Source: Canna indica
Taxonomy: Eukaryota; Streptophyta; Magnoliopsida; Zingiberales; Cannaceae
Length of the DNA: 64,000 bases
Assembly (NCBI GenBank): GCA_034359265.1
Contig: CP136894.1
Span: 25,760,501-25,824,500 of the forward strand
Direction of reading: 5' to 3'
Of the stretch, positions 43,233 through 54,007 are shown one piece after another (within the stretch, counting starts at the first letter, position 1; every line of letters starts with the position of its first letter). A program made the position numbers and the translations under genes. Under the pieces are notes generated by a model that had not been told where the DNA came from, did not search any database, and saw only the letters and a program-made list of their open reading frames with translations.

Positions 43233-44664
43233 TGTTGGCTTAAGGGTCTCTCTTAAGCCTCGATCTTTATTTTGATGATAACAAACAAGTATTTAATCCA
43301 AGTGTGAAGTTTTGAGTTCAGGTTGAGGTTGCGATATGCATGCCAAATCCGTTCAAATGGGACGAAGGAAAAGATCGTCAAAGAAACGGAAGAAGAAATT
43401 GTTGAAGAAAGTCTCGGGATTAAATCAAGTAGAAATAATGTAATATGTCCCTAGGATAGTTTATCCCAAGCCAAAATTGTAAAGTTATCCAAGTGGAAAC
43501 TTGGTAACTAAACCCATAGAAAAGGCATGTAAAAATCGAAGGAAGAAGTCATGCTCAGCCAGGGTTCGGTCGACCGAACAAGGCAATATAATGGTAAGCA
43601 ACCCGTTCGGTCGATCGGATGTCGGTAAAAATGGCCAGTATCCATTCGGTCAATCGAAACTGGCGAAGGCTAAATAGTAGGGCTGCGTCGGTCGACCAGT
43701 TGGTCGACCGACAGACGGCGAAAATGGACAGAATGCCAGCGTTTGACCAATCGATGGACCGAACTGGACATAGCCGAATCGTGACCTGGCTTCAGCCATT
43801 CGATCGACCGACGGGTCAATCGAATATCGAAAGAAATGTCGCCGGTCGACCCGTCGGTCGACCGAGCTGTTATAGATTGCTAGCGGTCACACTGGCGGTC
43901 GATCCATCGGTCTACCGATCGACCGGCCGCGATCGAACGGCTCCAACGGTCGATTTTTCACCCGTTGAACGGGCCGTTATGGTGAAGGGTTATAAATACC
44001 CCTCACCTAACTTCTTTACAGACTTTAACTAGTGTTATTGAGCAATCAAAGAAGTTCTTTAAGCCTTTATACGATCAAGTTCTCGCACGCCCTCTGCTTC
44101 CTTCTTCGACATCAAAAAACCAGGCGCTGCTTCTACTTCTTCAACTGTGCTGCAATCTTTGGAGTCATCATATTGCAAGTTGAAGACAAGAAGGCGGTGG
44201 AAAGAAGCTTGGTTCAATCTTTTATTCTTTAGCTCTTTCATTGTATTTGAACTTTATTGTAACTTGTTTTCGAAGTTGAGATAGCTTGCTAGGTGTGCTA
44301 GAAAACACTTAGGGATAGCTTTATCGTATTGTGTTTTGCCTAGGTGAATAGGATTGAGGTGTTCTCCGAGTGGTGAGAAGGGTGTCCTCAGGTGTATTCA
44401 AAGGGAAACATAATTTCTATAAAGTAGTGGTTAGAAATCCTTGGTAAAGAGCCAAGGTAGTGGAGTAGGCAGTTGGTAGTACCACTATAAATATTATTGT
44501 TTGCATTGCTTCTTTATTAGCTTTCATCATTGCTACTGAATTGTGATCACATTAACCATTAAAGAACAATTGGATTAAGTAGATTTAAAATTGAGTGAGG
44601 AGAAAACTCAATAAGGGGACGGACATTATTCAACCCCCCTTCTAGTGTCGGGTTTCACACAACA
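43233..44664 (+). repeat. SIRE-type copia LTR, apparently solo (1432 bp)
   Basis: Starts TGTTGGCTTAAGGG with GATGATAACAAACAAG 40 bp in, and ends CCCCCCTTCTAGTGTCGGG to ACAACA, parallel to the LTR at 900-2107. A TATA box lies at about 43988-43998 (GGTTATAAATACC). No polypurine tract precedes it and no TGGTATCAGAGC follows, so it is a solo or excised LTR. The flanking pentamers CAGAT and AGAAT do not match, so no target duplication supports a simple solo LTR. Confidence 0.8.
43560..43935. repeat. GGTCGACC-type palindrome array in the second SIRE LTR
   Basis: At least ten copies of TCGGTCGACCGA-like motifs with GGTCGATC, GGTCAATC and GGTCTACC variants in 375 bp. The 137-codon plus ORF across it is an artefact of the repeats. 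Confidence 0.85.
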
Positions 44665-45109
44665 AGAATTGTCTCGGATCCAGGAAGGACAACCAGCCTG
44701 TACTACCTATCCTCCTTGAGACACATGGAGGCCAGGCATGCGTTCCTGCTCTGCTTGAGGCGGAGGCTCAGTCCCCAATGGGCAGCGTGGCAGGCCTTGT
44801 GATGTCTTTTGCACACCAGGCCTTCTCCAATGCTACCGTTTGGGCTCTAAAGACTCCCCGCTGCTTGCCACGTGGCCTTGCCACATTTAATGGTTGTGAC
44901 GCCTCTAGCAATGCCTGTCGCCCCTGCGCTGGCCTCGAAAGCTTTACAGCTGCACTCGAGTGTTACCCCTTTACTGCTTGTGCCCTCTAACCAAAACCTT
45001 GGCAGCCATGTAACTAGCCATGATAGTCATGTAACCAGCCATGACAGCTCAACCAAGCATAATGGCACCTAGCCGATAGGGCCTGCTCATGAACCAATGG
45101 TTCGGCTCT
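44665..45109. other. unassigned sequence between copia LTR and family B LTR
   Basis: GC-moderate, with CCATGTAACTAGCCATGA and related phrases repeated at 45007-45045. Short ORFs in three frames, none recognised. Possibly the rest of an LTR. Confidence 0.35.
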
Positions 45110-46981
45110 AACCAGTTCTACCACACAACGACAGTAATATTTTGGTCGTACGACCTACATAACACATAAGCAAATCATAGCAATCTTCGGGCCATCGACT
45201 AGGATGGTCTGCTAATCTCCGAACACCTACTGGGTTAGGGATAGCTAGTCCCACCCAACTGGGGTCTGACACCTAGCGGGCCCGCTGGTGCAATCTCAAG
45301 ATCCAAATCACTGGCCGAGTCAAGCATTAGTCATTCCGACTATCCATGCTTCTCGGCTAACCATCACAATCACATCACACATGTTGGTGTCCCAGAGTTT
45401 CCTTATTTAAAATACCGGACGTCCACCCGTGCTCAGCCCTTTATCCCGGGCCTTACCATCCGCATACTATTTCTCACTGGTTGTTCCTTAGGTGTGAGGC
45501 CTAGCTTGTCTACATTTGAGTTTCCATAAGTAGTCTGTACCTTAGAGCTTCCTACTAGTCATCTAGCATCAAATATTACATTTGCTAGTATGAGCTACAT
45601 GTCATAAGTGTAGAATGTCCAAGTATATACATGCCATAACTCATAGGTTATAAGGAAGTTAACCTACAACTATTATCATGAATAACCGCATGATTGAAGC
45701 AAGAAAATAATTAAAATTTGCATTTAATCATAAAATTCCAGCAAGGTAACATTAACTCTATCATGACAATTCATTACAAATATTAGTAATTGATAAAGAA
45801 AATCTTGGAAATAATTGCTACCTCTTAATGTCACTATGTGTATATATACATATATGCACTAGGGTTGTAGTTTTTCTTCATTGAAGTCTTACCTAATTCT
45901 CATCTTAGTTCTACTTGTCAATCGAGGTGACTCTCGTTTCCTAGTGTCTCCAATATTTCCAAGTACAAAGACTAGTTCCCTCCGGTCACCATTCTCCCCC
46001 TTACTTGACTCGGCTGGACCTCGAGCAGGGCATGCCTTGCTCGACCGAGCCTACAAGGGTAGGAGGAGAGGGGTTTTCTTCTTTTTGACCATGAGCCCTA
46101 ACAATTAAGTTCTAATCTACCATAGTTAAATTATAGATTGAGTTCCTCCCCCTTCTTGCTCGGGCGAACCTTGAACAAGGTTTCCCCTTGTTCGGCCGAG
46201 CCCTCAAGGCACTAGGGAGAAGAGATTTCGATCATCCACTACATTGATTGAACCACCAATCTACTTGATTTTAAATTGAAACCGATCTAAAGGGATTTAA
46301 ACCAAGCGAGGGAATTGGGAAAAATTTCGGCATGACCTTTCCCCTCTTCCCTCTACTCGGCCGGTCATTAGAACATCAAAATCCGGACAATTAAATCAAA
46401 TCTAATACATCAATGGTTGAAAATAGCGGAGAGATCGAAGAAATGCCACAAATCGACATGAAAAACGAGAAAAAAACCTTTAATCTAACACCCTAGTTGG
46501 TTCGGCCACCCGCCTCACCATGCAATCCAAAATCTAACCACTCACCTTGATTGAGGAAGAAGAAAGGATGAACAATGGCGATCTCGATCTTTCCGACGAC
46601 GACACGATTCCGGCGCCAACCCAAGACTTCGCCTCCTCCCTCTCTTTCTTGGCCTGCGTGCGGCTCCAAGGATGAGCCGCACGGCTACAGATGAGGGATT
46701 TTATTCCCTCATCTACAAATGACCTATATGCTCTCCTTAATGACTTAGCCCCTACTCGACTCAATCCGAGTCCGATTCGGGCCCGCATACACAATTCAAA
46801 CTTGACTCAAATAGGACATATAATTCTTAAGAAGGAAATGTTCATTTAACCAATTAAACTTCATAAGATGAGTTATACCTTCTACTCGAGGCGATTCCGC
46901 GGCTCAACCCGACCAACTCCTGATCCGGTGCGCTACACCAATAACAATAGATTTTTATATTAGGAAACCTCGGCTCCTACA
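45110..46981 (-). repeat. 3' LTR of the family B gypsy element (copy B3)
   Basis: On the minus strand it starts TGTAGGAGCCGAGG at 46981, directly after a polypurine tract, followed by AATATAAAAATCTAT. It contains the family B block GGGATAGCTAGTCCCACCCA at 45239-45260 (plus strand). The 3' border near 45110 is not exact; relative to B1 (2.4 kb) the end is missing. Confidence 0.8.
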
Positions 46982-46996
46982 ACCTTCCCCCCTTAA
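46982..46996 (-). other. polypurine tract of the family B element
   Basis: On the minus strand AAGGGGGGAAGG precedes the LTR, after the conserved phrase ATTCGAGGACGAATTTTCC. Confidence 0.8.
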
Positions 46997-47654
46997 GGAA
47001 AATTCGTCCTCGAATTTTGTTGAATTATAAGGACTTACTGAATCTTCGATCAAGGAAGGGTAGCGCTCTCTCATGTCTCGCTCTACCACCCAAGTGACTT
47101 CTTGCCCGGAGTGGTGCTCCCATCTAACATTCACCAGAGGGATTTCTTTGGACCTCAGCTTTCTAATCTGGCGATCGAGGATCTCCACCTGCCTTTCCTC
47201 GAATGAGACAGTCAAATCCACTTCAATAGAAGAAGGTTCGATCACATGCGAATCATCTCTTACATATCGTCCGAGCATGGATATATGAAAAACTAGGTGT
47301 ACCATGCTCATTCTATGAGGCAAGGCCATCTCATAAGCTACTTCACTCCTTCGTCGGAGGATGGGGAAAGGCCTAACAAACCTGTGGCTCAGCTTTCCCT
47401 TCTTTCTAAACTGAACCACCCCTTCATGGGGGAGACCTTTAGAAACACCAAGTCGCCTTCTGCAAACTCCAGCTCTCTGGCCTTCTTGTCAGCATACATT
47501 TTCTAACGACTCTAAGCCGCCAACAATCTTTCCTTTATAATTTTCATCTTCTCTACCGCTTCCTCAACCAGATCAGGACGCACCATGAGTGATTCTCCGG
47601 CCTCAAACCAGCCCACAGGAGACCTACACCGCCGCCCATACAAGGCCTCGAAAG
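46997..47654 (-). pseudogene. family B integrase C-terminus and chromodomain, part after CACTA-4
   Basis: The minus strand just past the CACTA-4 insertion reads FEALYGRRCRSPVGWFEAGE and LVEEAVEKMKIIKERLLAA, a stop, then VQFRKKGKLSHRFVRPFPIL, VFHISMLGRYVRDDSHVIEP, EERQVEILDRQIRKLRSKEI and LVNVRWEHHSGQEVTW with DMRERYPSLIED. These are the end of the integrase core, the GPY/F-like region and the chromodomain-like tail of a chromovirus. A stop near 47504 and a frame change near 47420 break it. The upstream half lies at 52969-53970, beyond CACTA-4. Confidence 0.88.
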
Positions 47655-48020
47655 CACTACTAGAAAAATGGGCATCAGCAACGGCTGATGCCGTTGCTGA
47701 GCCGTTGCTGAAGAGCATCAGCAATGGCCAAGCCATTGCAATGGAGCCGTGGCAGAAAATCGCGTTGCTGATAACTTAGCAACGGATCCGCAACGGCCGC
47801 TCGGGCCATTGCTAACAATATTATCAGCAACGGTTTTGCCACGGACCTGGAGCCGTTGCGGATAACATTAATAGCAACGGCCGCTGAGTCCGTAGCAACG
47901 TCGTTAGTAAAATCCCGTCGCTAAGCCGTTGTTGTAAGTCATCAGCAATGACTTTCGATACACTTTTAGCAATAGCTTTCCCACGGACGGCCGTGGGAAA
48001 GCCGTTGCTGATGATGTGAA
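47655..48020. repeat. left subterminal repeats of CACTA-4
   Basis: About twelve GCAACGGC/GCCGTTGC motifs in both orientations, for example at 47674, 47685, 47697 and 47993. Confidence 0.85.
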
Positions 48021-48290
48021 CCTGGTAACGAAAAAATTTCAAATTTCAAATTTCCATTGATACATTGATACATTATCTGATACATAACTCACACACCCAT
48101 ACACTCATACACACATTCATTCACACATCACAAATACACCAAGATATACATCAAAACAATTATATTTATATTGATAATTATCCACGATAGTATAAAAACT
48201 ATTCAAATGCAAAATTGAAGTATCAATATCCAAACAAAATAAATTAAACAAGTCCATTATCTCAGTAACAAAGTCAATATAAAAAAAATC
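48021..48290. other. AT-rich 3' flank of the TNPA-like gene
   Basis: Contains short direct repeats ACATTGATACATTATCTGAT and CATACACTCATACACACATT. Probably the 3' UTR side of the gene; no ORF. Confidence 0.4.
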
Positions 48291-49834
48291 TCACGATGAT
48301 GATGGAGGATGGCCTGGATCATATGGCGGGGTCTGGAGTGCTTGAGTGTACACCGGCGTGGACTGACTCGAGGACGATGGATTAGATGATGCCGAAGAGA
48401 TGTCTGCTTCGGGATGACCTGACATGTTGGGAAGTATAGCTTGTATATCCGCCATCATCTGACTCTGGCGCTCCATTATCTCAGTCTGACGCGCGACCGT
48501 GTCCTCTAGAGTCCTTGTTCTGCTACTATGATCATAACTGGATCTAGAGGTGGACGACCGCTCACCAGCGATCGGAGGGGTCGGTGCCCCAAGTGGCCCT
48601 AGTACGGCTCGCGGATGACCACTATCTGCGAAGCCATATACGCGGCCATGGTCCCAACCACCTGCGGCCTCGACCCACGTTGCTGCGTCAAAGTCCTCGG
48701 GGGTACCCCCGTGCTGCACCGCCGTCTGGCTGTAGGTCTCCTACTCGAGTTTGATTTTTTGTTTAATATTGATCATAAAACTTAAATTATAAATATATAA
48801 TGAATAATTTAAACAAATATATAGTTACCATAATGTATGCAGCGCGGTTGTCGATGTACTCCCCCGTCCCATGTGCTCGACGGTGAGTCCGCTCAAACAC
48901 CGCCATCGGGGAGGGTCGCTGGACACTTCCGTCATCCGATACCGTCGTCTACATTTACAAAACAAATACATTAATTAGTACACATAGTAACAAATAAAAT
49001 ATATAATTAAAAGATATACTTACCATACGGTTCGCGTGCACTGCAAATGCAACAGAGCCGCCGGTGTGACGCGCTACTGCCCCCGACATGCGATTTCTAC
49101 CCGCATTCCGAGAAATCTCCTGCCATCGATCCGTCGACCATATTCCCACGAGCTGATCCCATATATCCGGAGTAATCCAATCGGGGTCGTATCCCCGAGT
49201 CTCCGCGATGTTAGTGGTCCCAGCTCGGGCCATCGCCGGGGACCGAGCCTACCCCAGCTGCCTGTTGTACCTTGCCCGGGAAATAGTTGTACCTTGCCCG
49301 GGAAATAGCCTCCCAGGCAGCGTAAATGAAGGGCCTTTGGTCCTCGGCCCATGTATAGCGAGCCTGCAAAATAATAATATCAGTACCAATATTAATCATC
49401 ATGCATGTAAAAATAATAATAATACGTGCCTCAAACTCGCGCCATAACATGTCGACGTGCTCGCTAGGCACGTGAGACCACGTAGGCCATGCCCCATGCA
49501 TGTATCGTCGAGTAGTAGAACAAATGCTCCTCGACACTTCTTCTTGCTCGAACCTGCACAACAAAAATAAATTTTAATATTATATTATGATATAATGAAT
49601 TTGTAATGATTCATAATTCATGATATATTACCGCTCCCCAATCATGCTAATAAATCTACGTGACTCTGTGGCTGGTGGAGGCTGCTACCTGTTCAGCCCG
49701 CGTGGCCGCCTGCGTCTTGATGTACTAGCCTCGGCAGTATCATCGGCATGAGGATCAGCAGCATGAGTAAGTGTAGGAGTCTCACCGATCGGAGACTCCG
49801 AAACTCTCCTGCGACGATAACCACGACCAGACAT
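48291..49834 (-). pseudogene. TNPA-like gene (plant Ptta/En/Spm family) of CACTA-4
   Basis: An ATG at 49834 opens MSGRGYRRRRVSESPIGETP and a basic tail ending RRRRPRGLNR before a TAG near 49688. Downstream pieces (other exons or frames) read FEQEEVSRSICSTTRRYMHG and MLWREFEA (49564-49440), then WITPDIWDQLVGIWSTDRWQ, SRNAGRNRMSGAVARHTGGS and VAFAVHANRM (49170-49030), and after an intron-like gap a Ser/Pro-rich tail with TLEDTVARQTEIMERQSQMM (48719-48291), a likely coiled coil. The HTGGS box is the family hallmark. The product should bind the subterminal repeats. GTACCTTGCCCGGGAAATAG is tandemly duplicated near 49270, adding to the damage. Confidence 0.75.
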
Positions 49835-49906
49835 ATCTGTCGAATAGACATATAATTAGATTATTGTATAATTAGTAGAGATATATTTAATAAAAATATA
49901 TAGGGA

Positions 49907-49972
49907 AATTCCAATAGGGCAATTCCCAAAAGATAACCACGACCAGACATATCTGTCGAATCAATAATGAAC
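49907..49972. other. templated filler DNA at the internal deletion of CACTA-4
   Basis: 49910-49935 repeats 49973-49998 exactly (26 bp, TNP2 side), and 49932-49961 repeats 49816-49845 exactly (30 bp, TNPA start side). The filler thus joins copies of both edges of the deletion. Confidence 0.85.
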
Positions 49973-51706
49973 TCCAATAGGGCAATTCCCAAAAGATACT
50001 TTTTTTCACCCAGTTATGTGTTTGGCCAAAACCTGACACTCTTTCATTGCGACCAAATACTATATCTGGAAGTTCTGAAACACGTGCTAACATTTGTTCA
50101 CCAGACAACATCGGTGGTGGCACATCTCTTTCGACTCTGCCCTTAGTAAATTTATTACGATTCCTTCGATATTGATGATTAACCGGTAGGAATCGACGAT
50201 GACAATCAAAGAATGAGATTTTTCGTCCGTTCTGAAGACTGATTGATTTAGAGTGTTCCATACAATACATACAAGAGAGTCGGCCGTGAGTGCTCCAACC
50301 AGACAACATGCTGTACGCCGGGAAATCATTGATTGTCCACAAGACCGCGGCCTTTAAATTGAAGTTTTGCTTCCGATGACAATCATAAGTGATAGCTCCC
50401 TCAGTCCACAATGTTTTCAATTCATCTATCAAGGGTCTGAGAAATATGTCAATTTTTTTCGCGGACCCTTAGGACCCGAAATAATCATCGAAAGATAAAT
50501 AAATTCATCTTTTATGCACATTGACGGTGGCAAATTATAAACTGTCAGCAGCACTGATCAAACTGAATAAGGAGTTGCAGAATGTCCAAACGGATTAAAA
50601 CCATCTGTGCACAATCCCAATCTGATATTTCTAGTATCCCTAGCAAATGAAGGATAACATGTATCCAAATGTTTCCGTGCTTCACTGTCAGATGGATGAG
50701 TCATTACTGTATCATCACGACTTCTTGCATGCCAACTCATGTAGGGGGCTGTCTTTTCCGACATGAATAATCTTTGAAGCCTCGGTGTTAGTGGAAAATA
50801 CCGAAGCACCTTAAACGGGATATTTTTCTGTCGGACCGATTTCTTCTCCTTGTAATGAGGATGTTGACATACAGGGCATTTATCCAACTGCACATTTTCT
50901 TTATAATATAAAATGCAGTTATTTTGACACGCGTGTATTTTTTCGTACCCAAGCCCCAATTTTCTCATTAGCTTTTTAGTCTTATAAAAAGTTGGCTCAA
51001 ACTTATTATCAGTAGGCAGCATTCCATTAATCAATCTAGCAATCCGATCATACGCAACTCCGCTGATATTACAATCGGCCTTGATGTTTAAGAGCTGTGT
51101 CATTGCTGAAAACCTAGTGTATTTAGGACAATTCTCATACAAAGGTTCATCGGCAGCTTTCAACATCTCGTAAAATTCTGCAGCTTCTTTATTCGGTAAT
51201 TCAATCTCTACCGCAGTTTGTACTTCTGTGATATCAACCGCTGTAGTATCTGGTGGGACTGATGTCTGAAGAACTGGCCAATCAACATTATCATTCAGGT
51301 GGAATTGACCCCCAAGACTATCAAGTATCATAGTTCTATAGGGATTACATTGACTGGATGAAGAAGCACTAGTAGAGGAAGATTCACCATATGTCTGAAC
51401 GACAGGATTGCTCGACGTCCCGACTTCGCGTGACTCCCCGTGACAAGTCCATAGAAAATATCTTGGTGCAAATCCTTTGCTATATAGATGCAGAGTGACA
51501 GTCTCCCGATCCAAAAATCGTCCATTCGAACAAATGCGGCACGGACATCGAATTTGATTACTGATGCTAACGAAATTCTGATTCGAATAGGCGAAATTTA
51601 GGAAGTACGTTACGCCTAATCGAAACTCATTCGTTAAAGCTCCACGATCAAGACGTCGGTACATCCAACTTCGATCAACCGACATGATTTTGTCAATCAA
51701 TGACAA
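49973..51706 (-). pseudogene. TNP2-like (TNPD) transposase gene of CACTA-4, 3' deleted
   Basis: The 382-codon frame (51706-50558) begins with a transposase-associated domain (residues about 8-90: DRSWMYRRLDRGALTNEFRL, CPCRICSNGRFLDRETVTLH, KGFAPRYFLWTCHGE), a Ser-rich linker, then the TNP2 domain (LYENCPKYTRFSAMTQLLNI, FYKTKKLMRKLGLGYEKIHA, CPVCQHPHYKE, ARSRDDTVMTHPSDSEARKH). A TGA at 50558 and a frame change near the T-run 50453-50459 interrupt it. It resumes with RPLIDELKTLW, AAVLWTINDFPAYSMLSGWS, CMYCMEHSKSISLQNGRKIS and WVKKSIFWELPYW, and stops at the deletion junction. TNP2 transposases cut at the CACTA ends; the C-terminal half is lost. Confidence 0.9.
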
Positions 51707-51770
51707 TTTCTTTGGTTAATGTCTTTTGGTTAGATTGTCCTATTCCATTCGGGATTTATGTTATTTATAT

Positions 51771-51935
51771 TGCACTAAGTACTTATTTTAACTGTTAACA
51801 TCATTCTAAATTTTGGCAGCATCTCCCTACAGTTCTCCGAATACGCATATCATCTGGGCGCGTATCGGAGAACCAGAGAGATGTTGCCGAAATTTAGAAT
51901 AATTAGTTAACAGTTAAAATAAAAACGTAAGTGCA
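51771..51935. repeat. inverted repeat (about 76 bp arms, 13 bp loop) upstream of TNP2
   Basis: Arms 51771-51846 and 51860-51935 match at most positions; the loop is ATATCATCTGGGC. The core GTTCTCCGAATACGC pairs with GCGTATCGGAGAAC. It lies 65 bp upstream of the transposase start, in its promoter or 5' UTR. Confidence 0.9.
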
Positions 51936-52339
51936 GTACAAATAACTATATTCCCAAATTGTCCAATCAGGGACAATTCAAGAATTGTACGTCGTATAAA
52001 AGATCATCTACCTCTTTTACACGAACATACAATCCCCGAACGGATCTAAGGTTTTGCTAAATCATATCCGACTCGTCGATGCGTACGTGAAACATATCAA
52101 CTCGTCGGATGGATGATTATTTTCTAAATGTTTCGAGACAGTTCGAGTCCATATTGGACAATTCCGACACGAGTCCAAATTCGACGATTTAGGCAAGAGT
52201 CCGAAGTGGACGATTCCGGCGCGCGTCCGAAGTGGACAATTCCGAAATTAATCTAAACCCTAATAATTAATCTAACAAATTAAACAATTAATCTAAATAA
52301 TTAATTAACAATTAAAAAATACATATTAATCTACAAATT

Positions 52340-52470
52340 CCGGCGCCGGAGTCAGGTGGACTCCGGCGCCGGCGTACAGTGGCCGGACACACTGTCCGGC
52401 CACTGTACAAGGTCCGGCGGCGGCCATCGGCCGACCGCCGTCGGCCGAAACCCTATTTTTAGGGTTTCGG
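52340..52470. repeat. four consecutive perfect hairpins near the CACTA-4 right end
   Basis: Stems: 52340-52353/52359-52372 (14 bp), 52374-52389/52393-52408 (16 bp), 52428-52435/52440-52447 (8 bp) and 52445-52454/52461-52470 (10 bp). All are GC-rich. Confidence 0.9.
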
Positions 52471-52663
52471 TCGGATTTCCCACTGGCCACAACGAGAAGA
52501 GACGGCCGGCCGGCGATGTATACCTGACAGTGTCGGCAGCAGCGGGAGGAGGAAGAGGCGTCGTCGGCGTCAGCAGCGGCGGCGAGAGGCGGGAGGAGGA
52601 GGCGGCGGCGGCAGCAGCGGGACGAAGAAGGGGCGGGCGCGATCTGCGACCTATATAAACTTA

Positions 52664-52965
52664 TCAGCAACGGCTCACTCGCCCGTTAGAAAGCCGTTGC
52701 TAATATGTTATCATCAGCAACGGCTCACTTGTCAGTTAGAAAGCCGTTGCTAATAAGTTATCATCAGCGACGGCTCACTTGTCCGTTAGAAAGTCGTTGC
52801 TGATAATTAACATCATCAGCAATGGCTCGCATGTCCGTTAGAAAGCCGTTGCAGATACAACATATCTGCAACGGCTCGAGCGACCGTAAGAATGCCGTTG
52901 CAAATAGCAATGGCTTGAGCGGCCGTTGCTGATAGCCGTTGCTGAAGACCAAATTTCTAGTAGTG
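52664..52965. repeat. right subterminal repeats of CACTA-4
   Basis: Four tandem units of CAGCAACGGCTCACTTGTCC followed by GTTAGAAAGCCGTTGC, about 60 bp each, then shorter CAACGGCT motifs up to the terminus. Each unit is itself an inverted repeat. Confidence 0.88.
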
Positions 52966-52968
52966 AAG

Positions 52969-53970
52969 GATCCATGACAATGCTACTGTGATAGCTATTA
53001 TTGTAGGCGAACTCGATCAATGGTAGGTGTTTCTCCCACCCGTCGGCCATATCCAGGACGCATGCCCTCAGCATATCATCCAAGGTTTGGATGGTCCTCT
53101 CTGACTGCCAGTCCGTCTGCGGATGGAAGGTTGTGCTGAAGTGCACTTGGGTACCCAAGGCTTCTGGAAGGACTGCCAAAACTGGGCTGTGGACTGGGTA
53201 CTGCGATCGGATATGATCATCGCTGGGGTACCGTGGTATGCCACAATCCTGTCCAAGAATAGTCTGGCGTACTGCTCCGCAGAAAAGGTTGTCTTTACGG
53301 GTATGAAATGGACGGTCTTTGTCAATTTGTCAACCACTACCCAAATAGAATCAAAACTGTCTCATGACTTAGGCAACCCTGTCACTAGATCCATGGTGAT
53401 TTTCTCCCACTTCCACTCGGGAACCTCTAGGTTTTGCAATAGCCATGCGGGCTTCAGGTGTTCGTCCTTTACTTGTTGGCAGACCAAACACTTGGATACG
53501 AATTTCGCAACCTCCCTTTTCATTCCCTTCCACTAGTAATGCTGCCTTAAATTTCGGTACATTTTGGTGGCTCCCGGATGTATCGTATAAGTGGAACGAT
53601 AACCTAGCTCCAGGACTTGCTTACGCACCTCTGTCATATCAGGCATCATGATTCGGTCTCTGAACCTTAACACACCCTCTGAGTCCAACCTGAATCCATT
53701 CTCTGCACTAAGAACTTCGTTAGTGCACAAAAGGCGTCCTCTCCCTGCGCGACACATAACATATCCACTAGTGTGGATTGTACCCGCAGGTGCGCCACTA
53801 AGGCACCCAACGCTGACACTGCTAAAACTGCTCCCCCATCCAAGCATAGTGCCAAGTCTCACGCTAGCGGCCTTCTCCCTACTGCCAAATGGGATAAACT
53901 GCCCATGGACTTTCTGCTCAGCGCGTCTGCCACCCCATTGGCCTTCCCAGGGTGATACAAGATGGTACAA
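52969..53970 (-). pseudogene. family B integrase, part before CACTA-4
   Basis: From high to low coordinates: a frame with FRLDSEGVLRFRDRIMMPDM, GYRSTYTIHPGATKMYRNLR and QHY (zinc-binding H2C2 region), a stop near 53534, then [40 protein letters not shown] (catalytic Asp) and, after a shift near 53170, [31 protein letters not shown] and [14 protein letters not shown]. The CACTA-4 insertion interrupts the core just after that segment, and it resumes at 47651. The first catalytic residues and the zinc finger are present but scattered over frames. The N-terminal part of the 53970 ORF is in a shifted frame of the RNase H-integrase linker. Confidence 0.88.
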
Positions 53971-54007
53971 TCATAATCTTTCAGGAGTTCAAGCCATCTT
54001 CTTTGCC

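Larger units (their letters stand above)
47655..52965 (-). mobile_element. CACTA-4: En/Spm element, 5311 bp, TSD AAG
   Basis: Termini are CACTACTAGAAAAATGGG (from 47655) and, on the other strand, CACTACTAGAAATTTGG (to 52965). AAG flanks both sides (47652-47654 and 52966-52968). It sits inside the integrase of the family B gypsy element; removing it together with one AAG leaves the integrase frame continuous. Subterminal repeats with CAGCAACGGC lie at both ends. The interior has a TNP2-like gene (51706 to 49973) and a TNPA-like gene (49834 to 48291), both on the minus strand, separated by a deletion with filler DNA. Both genes are damaged, so it is not autonomous now. Confidence 0.95.

Noticed and set aside
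43228..44669. Target duplication around the solo copia LTR
   Set aside because: The flanking pentamers CAGAT and AGAAT do not match, so a simple solo-LTR history is not supported.
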